A stretch of 40,558 nucleotides of DNA from Massilia sp. Root335. GTDB taxonomy: Bacteria; Pseudomonadota; Gammaproteobacteria; Burkholderiales; Burkholderiaceae_D. This document shows, in pieces, positions 36,465-40,558 of the stretch. Position 1 is the first letter of the stretch; every line of letters begins with the position of its first letter. Location of the stretch: contig NZ_LMCY01000011.1 of assembly GCF_001425685.1 (NCBI RefSeq), positions 226,870-267,427 of the forward strand, written 5' to 3'. The notes beneath the pieces were generated by a model, which had not been told where the DNA came from, ran no database searches, and was given only the letters and a program-made list of their open reading frames with translations. The translations under genes were made by a program, and so were the position numbers.

Positions 36465-36492
36465 CCCATCCATTCATCACTGAGGCAATGAC

Positions 36493-37212
36493 ATGATCGT
36501 TCTCGAATCAGCCCCGTCCGCCGCTGTCGACGAAATCGTCCAGACCGGCTATGCCGTCATCCGCACCGCGCCCCTGTCCGACGAGGTGCTCGACTCTTTC
36601 AACCGCCTGCCGCGCGACGAACACAGCCTGTCGCGCCATCGCCGCATCCGCCTGTCGCAGTATTTCGGCTATTGCGAGAACGGCCAGTGGATCTACGCGC
36701 TGCTGCCGCGGCGCCGCTACGTGCAGTCGGCCGAATACATCCGCATCGCCGAGGCCGGCGGCGTGGCGCGCCACCGCGAACAGCTCGAGATCGACCCGTC
36801 CGAGCTGATCACGTCGGTGATGGAACAGCTGCCGGTCGACCGCGCGCAGCAATACCACGTCAACGTCAACCAGATCCGCGTCATCGTCGACGCCGACTAC
36901 AAAGGCGTGACCGTGCCCGAAGGTCCGCACCGGGACGGCCACGAATTCAGCGTGGTGGGCGTCGCCAGGCGCGCCAACGTGGTCGGCGGCGAAACGCAGG
37001 TCATGCTCCCGCACGATCACACGCCGCTGTTCCGCCATACCCTGGCCGAGAACGAAGCGATCGCGATCGACGACGAGCGCTTCGTGCACTACGCCACCAA
37101 CATCGAGTCGCGTGACGGCGCGCCGGGTTACCGCGACATCTGGGTGATCGAGATCAACCGCTGGGAGAACCGCTGCTACGGCCCGCTGCACGACCAGCGC
37201 GCCTTGCGCTGA
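36493..37212 (+). CDS. Fe(II)/2-oxoglutarate dioxygenase, PF10014-like
   Basis: A 239-residue protein with the metal triad His146, Asp148 (GPHRDGHEF) and His199 (RFVHYATNI), a GGET block at 165-168, and Arg214 as the likely 2-oxoglutarate anchor. This matches the family that includes L-isoleucine 4-hydroxylase, whose known members act on free aliphatic amino acids. Val or Thr, free or in the neighbouring peptide, would be natural substrates. GAGG lies eight bases before ATG 36493, and the gene begins 28 nt after the radical SAM gene. Substrate and position of attack are inferred. Confidence 0.85.
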   Translation: MIVLESAPSAAVDEIVQTGYAVIRTAPLSDEVLDSFNRLPRDEHSLSRHRRIRLSQYFGYCENGQWIYALLPRRRYVQSAEYIRIAEAGGVARHREQLEIDPSELITSVMEQLPVDRAQQYHVNVNQIRVIVDADYKGVTVPEGPHRDGHEFSVVGVARRANVVGGETQVMLPHDHTPLFRHTLAENEAIAIDDERFVHYATNIESRDGAPGYRDIWVIEINRWENRCYGPLHDQRALR

Positions 37213-37224
37213 CGCGCCACCCGC

Positions 37225-37240
37225 GCCGGCGCCTGCCGGC
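37225..37240 (+). repeat. Short hairpin between the two oxygenase genes
   Basis: GCCGGC, four-base loop GCCT, GCCGGC. It lies in the 60-nt gap and is probably a transcript-stability or minor attenuating structure. Confidence 0.3.
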
Positions 37241-37272
37241 ACGGTCCCATCCACAACCATCACCGGGTCACC

Positions 37273-38229
37273 ATGACAACGATTTCCGAACAACAGAACA
37301 CGGCCGTCCCGCGTCAGGGCCTCGGACTGGTACATACGCTGGACGCAGCAGAACGCGACGCCTTGCGTGCACGGCTGCAGGCCGGCCCCGCGGGGGTCGC
37401 CTGCCGCGAGGCGGTCGAGGCCTCGGCCTTGCCGCTGGAGCGGATCGGCGCCACCCTGTTCGGCGGCGACGTTCCCTTCTGCCTGCTGCGCAACCTGCCC
37501 GTCGACGCGCTGGCGCAGGACTGGGCCGTCGGCCCGGCGCCGTTGGCGTCAAGCCTGCTGGTGGGCGTGACCGCCGCGCTGGGGCTGGCCAACTTCGGCT
37601 ACGTCGAGGAAAAGAACGGCGCCATCCTGCAGGACGTGCATCCGATCGGCGGCGCCGAACAGACCCAGTCGAACGCCGGCCGGGTCGCTTTCCACATGCA
37701 CGTGGAAAGCCCGTTCCTGCCGCGCGCGGCGCGGCCCGAGGTGGGCGCGCTGATCTGCCTGAACAACGACAGCGCGGCGCCGACCCGCATCGCCACGGTC
37801 GACCTGGTCAAGCGCCAACTGTCGGCGGCCCACCTGGTGGCGCTGCGCCAGCCCGATTTCCGCCTGCGCCACGACCAGTCCTTCGACGTCAACGGCTACA
37901 CCCTGACGGTGGACAGCGCACTGCTCAAGGAGATCGACGGGCGCGACGAGACCCGCTGCGGCGTCCACGTCGACGGCCTGCATCCGGCGGCCCAGGCGGC
38001 CGTCGACGCCTGGAAGCGCGCCGCCGACGCGGTGGCGCTGGATCTGGTGCTCGAACCGGGCGACCTGCTGTTGTTTAACAACTACCGCTGCATGCACGGC
38101 CGCGGCGCCGTGGAGGGACGGCGCTGGCTCAAACGGGTCTACAGCACGCGCGACACGCGGCTGCTGTCGGACCGCCTGATCAGCATGTGGCACGCCGTGG
38201 GCGCGCGCGACATCGACCACAGTTTCTGA
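37273..38229 (+). CDS. Fe(II)/2-oxoglutarate oxygenase, clavaminate synthase/VioC-like
   Basis: A 318-residue protein of the TauD/clavaminate-synthase superfamily. The HxE form of the metal motif is His143-Val-Glu145, followed by the typical SPFLPRAARPEVGAL.CL stretch. The distal His275 is in NNYRCMHGRG and Arg288 probably holds 2-oxoglutarate. Asp in the first motif is replaced by Glu in this subgroup (AsnO, VioC, clavaminate synthase), whose members hydroxylate the beta carbon of free or carrier-bound amino acids such as Asn or Arg. In this operon it could make a beta-hydroxy amino acid for the NRPS. It has no evident link to the first dioxygenase beyond the shared operon. Confidence 0.88.
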   Translation: MTTISEQQNTAVPRQGLGLVHTLDAAERDALRARLQAGPAGVACREAVEASALPLERIGATLFGGDVPFCLLRNLPVDALAQDWAVGPAPLASSLLVGVTAALGLANFGYVEEKNGAILQDVHPIGGAEQTQSNAGRVAFHMHVESPFLPRAARPEVGALICLNNDSAAPTRIATVDLVKRQLSAAHLVALRQPDFRLRHDQSFDVNGYTLTVDSALLKEIDGRDETRCGVHVDGLHPAAQAAVDAWKRAADAVALDLVLEPGDLLLFNNYRCMHGRGAVEGRRWLKRVYSTRDTRLLSDRLISMWHAVGARDIDHSF

Positions 38230-38245
38230 ACCCGGAGCCCGCCAC

Positions 38246-39778
38246 ATGGACCAGACCGCATTCGACTACCTGAAACGCATCCTCACCGCCCGCGTGTACG
38301 AGATCGCCGAGGAAACCGCGCTGACGCCGGCGCCCGCCCTGTCCGCGCGCCTGGGCAATACGCTGCACCTGAAGCGGGAAGACACCCAGAGCGTGTTCAG
38401 CTTCAAGCTGCGCGGCGCGTACAACAAGATGGCCGCCCTGCCGCGCGCGCAGCTCGACCAGGGCGTCATCTGCGCCTCGGCCGGCAACCACGCCCAGGGC
38501 GTCGCGCTGTGCGCCGCGAAGCTCGGCTGCCGCGCCGTGGTCGTGATGCCGACCACCACGCCGCCGGTCAAGGTTGACGGCGTCCGCGCGCACGGCGCGG
38601 AGGTGGTCCTGCACGGCGACTCGTTCAGCGACGCCTACGCCCATGCGCTGGCACTGGAGCGGGCCCAGGGCCTGACCTTCGTGCACCCGTTCGACGATCC
38701 CGACGTCATCGCCGGCCAGGGCACCGTCGCCATGGAGATCCTGCGCCAGCATCCGGGCCCCATCCACGCGATCTTTTGCGCGATCGGCGGCGGTGGCCTG
38801 ATCGCGGGCGTGTCGGCCTACGTCAAGGCGCTGCGGCCCGACATCCGCGTCATCGGCGTGCAGGCCGCCGATTCGGACGCCATGCGGCGCAGCATCGAAG
38901 CCGGCGAACGCGTGATGCTGCCCGACGTCGGCCTGTTCGCCGACGGCACCGCCGTCCGCCAGGTCGGCGCGGAGACCCTGCGCCTGGCCCGCATGTACGT
39001 CGACGAGATCCTCCTGGTCGACACCGACCAGGTCTGCGCCGCCATCAAGGACGTGTTCCAGGACACGCGCGCCATCGTCGAACCGGCCGGCGCGCTGGCC
39101 GTGGCCGGCGCCAAGGCCTACGTCGAGCGCGCCGCCCAGGCGGGCACGCCGCTGCGCGACGAACACCTGGTCGCCGTCACCTGCGGCGCCAACATGAACT
39201 TCGACCGCCTGCGCTTCGTTGCCGAGCGCGCGGAGATGGGCGAGCAGCGCGAAGCCCTGCTCGCGGTGTCGATTCCCGAACGGCCGGGCAGCCTGCGCCG
39301 CTTTTGCGAGTCGATCGGCACGCGCAGCGTCACCGAATTCGCCTACCGCATGCGCGAGTCCGGCCCCGCCCACGTGCTCGCGGGACTGCAGATCGCGCGC
39401 CGGGGCGAGGCGGCCGCGCTGGTGCGCCACCTGGCCGAACACGGTTACGAGGCGCGCGACCTCAGCCAGGACGAGCTGGCCAAGCTGCACCTGCGTCACC
39501 TGGTCGGCGGCCAGAGCGCGGCCTCGCGCGGCGAACGCCTGTTCCGCTTCGAGTTCCCCGAACGCCCCGGCGCGCTGCTGCGGTTCCTCACGCGCATGGC
39601 GCCGGACTGGAACATCAGCCTGTTCCATTACCGCAACCAGGGCGGCGACGTCGGCCAGGTGCTGGCCGGCCTGCACGTGCCGGCCGGCGACGACGCGGCG
39701 TTCCAGTCCTTCCTGGAGAGCGGCGGCTTCCGCTATCGGGAAGAGACATCCAACCCGGCTTACCGCTTATTCCTGTAG
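38246..39778 (+). CDS. ilvA: Threonine deaminase (biosynthetic type, two ACT-like domains)
   Basis: A 510-residue protein of the length of E. coli IlvA. The PLP lysine is Lys54 in SFKLRGAYNK, the phosphate loop is GGGGLIAG (about 177-184) and SAGNHAQG is present. The C-terminal third holds two ACT-like regulatory domains (about 333-410 and 425-510). It converts threonine to 2-oxobutyrate, the precursor of isoleucine and of 2-aminobutyrate. Within this operon (16 nt after the oxygenase, 36 nt before the NRPS) it is likely a pathway copy that feeds a building block, or a resistant copy. The ACT domains suggest it may still respond to isoleucine. Gene name assigned by function. Whether a housekeeping copy exists elsewhere cannot be seen. 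Confidence 0.92.
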   Translation: MDQTAFDYLKRILTARVYEIAEETALTPAPALSARLGNTLHLKREDTQSVFSFKLRGAYNKMAALPRAQLDQGVICASAGNHAQGVALCAAKLGCRAVVVMPTTTPPVKVDGVRAHGAEVVLHGDSFSDAYAHALALERAQGLTFVHPFDDPDVIAGQGTVAMEILRQHPGPIHAIFCAIGGGGLIAGVSAYVKALRPDIRVIGVQAADSDAMRRSIEAGERVMLPDVGLFADGTAVRQVGAETLRLARMYVDEILLVDTDQVCAAIKDVFQDTRAIVEPAGALAVAGAKAYVERAAQAGTPLRDEHLVAVTCGANMNFDRLRFVAERAEMGEQREALLAVSIPERPGSLRRFCESIGTRSVTEFAYRMRESGPAHVLAGLQIARRGEAAALVRHLAEHGYEARDLSQDELAKLHLRHLVGGQSAASRGERLFRFEFPERPGALLRFLTRMAPDWNISLFHYRNQGGDVGQVLAGLHVPAGDDAAFQSFLESGGFRYREETSNPAYRLFL

Positions 39779-39814
39779 TCACGTCCATCCACGATCAGCG
39801 CACCCGAATCACAC

Positions 39815-40558
39815 ATGAGCAAGAGCGTCAACAGTAGTGCCAACTCCAGCGGCCAGCGCAGCATGCGCCGTCACGAACAGACCCTGTCCGGCGACGGCTG
39901 GCGCAAGATCGTCGATTACTGCGAGCGCCAGGCCATCCCCGCCGCCCGCTTCCTGAACGTGCTGTGCGGCTTCCTGCTCGCGCGCCATGTCGGCCATCGC
40001 GCGCCATTCGCCATGATGACGGCGGCGGGTCCGCTGCCGATCGACTGCACGGACAACGGCCCGGCCGGCGACATCGGCACCGTGCTGCGCCGCGAGGCCG
40101 CGCCGGCCATGGACGCGGGCGACGCGAACGCCCGCTTCCACGCGCACGTCGGCGCGGACGGCGCCCGGCTGGAACTGGAGCACGCGGAAAAAGGCCTGGA
40201 CGGCGACGGCCTGCTGCGGCACATGGAACGGGTCGGGCACCAGATCGTGTCGGGCACCACCCGCTGGGAGCACGTGTCGCTGCTGGACGGCGCCGAAGCG
40301 CGGCGCCAACTGGTCGAGTGGAACGACACCGCCACGACCTATCCGGCCCACCTCGGCGTGCACCAGGCGTTCGAGGCGCAGGCTGCCCGCACGCCCACGG
40401 CCACCGCACTCGCATGGGACGGCGGCACGCTCGCCTACGCCGAACTGAACGCCCGCGCCAACCGCCTGGCCCGCCGCCTGCGCGACAACGGCGCAGCGCC
40501 GGACACCCAGGTCGCGCTGTGCCTGGACCGCGGGCCGGACCTGATCGTCGCCCTGCTC
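39815..40558 (+). CDS. NRPS, N-terminal part (truncated C domain and start of an A domain; cut by window edge)
   Basis: 248 codons from ATG 39815 to the edge. Residues about 20-165 resemble the second half of a condensation domain (an ARFLNVLCGFLLARHVGH helix, then the closing LL.GAEARRQLVEWNDTA), but the first half with the HHxxxDG motif is missing. Residues from about 175 are the start of an adenylation domain (LAYAELNARANRLARRLR). Either the protein opens with a relic of a C domain, as in some starter modules, or the catalytic half lies on another protein. There is no strong ribosome binding site, so the start could also be elsewhere. The amino acid chosen cannot be read because the A-domain core is outside the window. 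Confidence 0.85.
   Translation, partial: MSKSVNSSANSSGQRSMRRHEQTLSGDGWRKIVDYCERQAIPAARFLNVLCGFLLARHVGHRAPFAMMTAAGPLPIDCTDNGPAGDIGTVLRREAAPAMDAGDANARFHAHVGADGARLELEHAEKGLDGDGLLRHMERVGHQIVSGTTRWEHVSLLDGAEARRQLVEWNDTATTYPAHLGVHQAFEAQAARTPTATALAWDGGTLAYAELNARANRLARRLRDNGAAPDTQVALCLDRGPDLIVALL

Noticed and set aside
35055..36473. 472-codon minus-strand frame over the radical SAM gene
   Set aside because: The plus frame has the CxxxCxxC and SPASM cysteines. The minus frame has none and is a shadow.
38180..39676. 498-codon minus-strand frame over the threonine deaminase gene
   Set aside because: The plus frame encodes a full-length IlvA-type protein. The minus frame is rich in Arg/Gly/Val without motifs.

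Overview
This is a GC-rich window (very high GC3 in the genes) from a Gram-negative, probably betaproteobacterial genome. An Oxalobacteraceae/Massilia-like host is my guess from the style of the genes, not something the sequence proves. It holds parts of two secondary-metabolite clusters, separated by a roughly 1.2 kb AT-richer gap at 33.5-34.7 kb.

Left cluster (1-33.5 kb, almost all on the minus strand): a trans-AT polyketide synthase locus that runs off the left edge. The long operon starts at 25856. Its first gene is a PKS of ACP, DUF2156/GNAT-like domain, PLP beta-eliminating-lyase domain, KS, ACP and thioester reductase. It is followed by an NAD-epimerase-type reductase, a GMC-type flavoprotein, two membrane-anchored START-like proteins, a 3.7-kilo-residue PKS (GNAT, KR, ACP, KS, DH, KR, MT, ACP, KS, inactive DH), a DUF2306 membrane protein, a fatty acid hydroxylase-type di-iron membrane enzyme, and a PKS with three crotonase-like domains and an ACP that is cut by the edge. 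The ACP/DUF/PLP-lyase order recalls the DUF-SH didomain of leinamycin-type PKSs, so sulfur insertion is a real possibility. A second minus-strand operon (31851 to 26907) encodes an outer-membrane barrel, a stand-alone ACP, a Ser-for-Cys decarboxylating KS, a malonyl transferase and an acyl hydrolase: the trans-acting part of a beta-branching cassette. The HMG synthase is not in the window. A Sfp-type phosphopantetheinyl transferase is divergent from the main operon.

Control of the left cluster: a LuxR-type acyl-homoserine-lactone receptor gene and a specialised NusG paralog lie at 32.1-33.5 kb. Three 20-bp lux-box-like palindromes precede the main PKS operon, the barrel/AT operon and the NusG paralog, each with a TANANT hexamer at the same distance. 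The two biosynthetic operons, but not the NusG gene, also share a two-hairpin leader RNA element with a compensatory base-pair change and an ops-like core. The simplest reading is quorum signal, then LuxR, then NusG paralog, then antitermination of the long PKS operons.

Right cluster (34.7-40.6 kb, plus strand, cut by the right edge): a 64-residue peptide made of ten GGT units joined by Val, a radical SAM/SPASM enzyme with a PqqD-like N-terminus, a PF10014-type Fe/2OG dioxygenase, a clavaminate-synthase/VioC-type oxygenase, a threonine deaminase and the start of an NRPS. The tight spacing suggests one operon, which would put a RiPP-like peptide and an NRPS in the same transcript.
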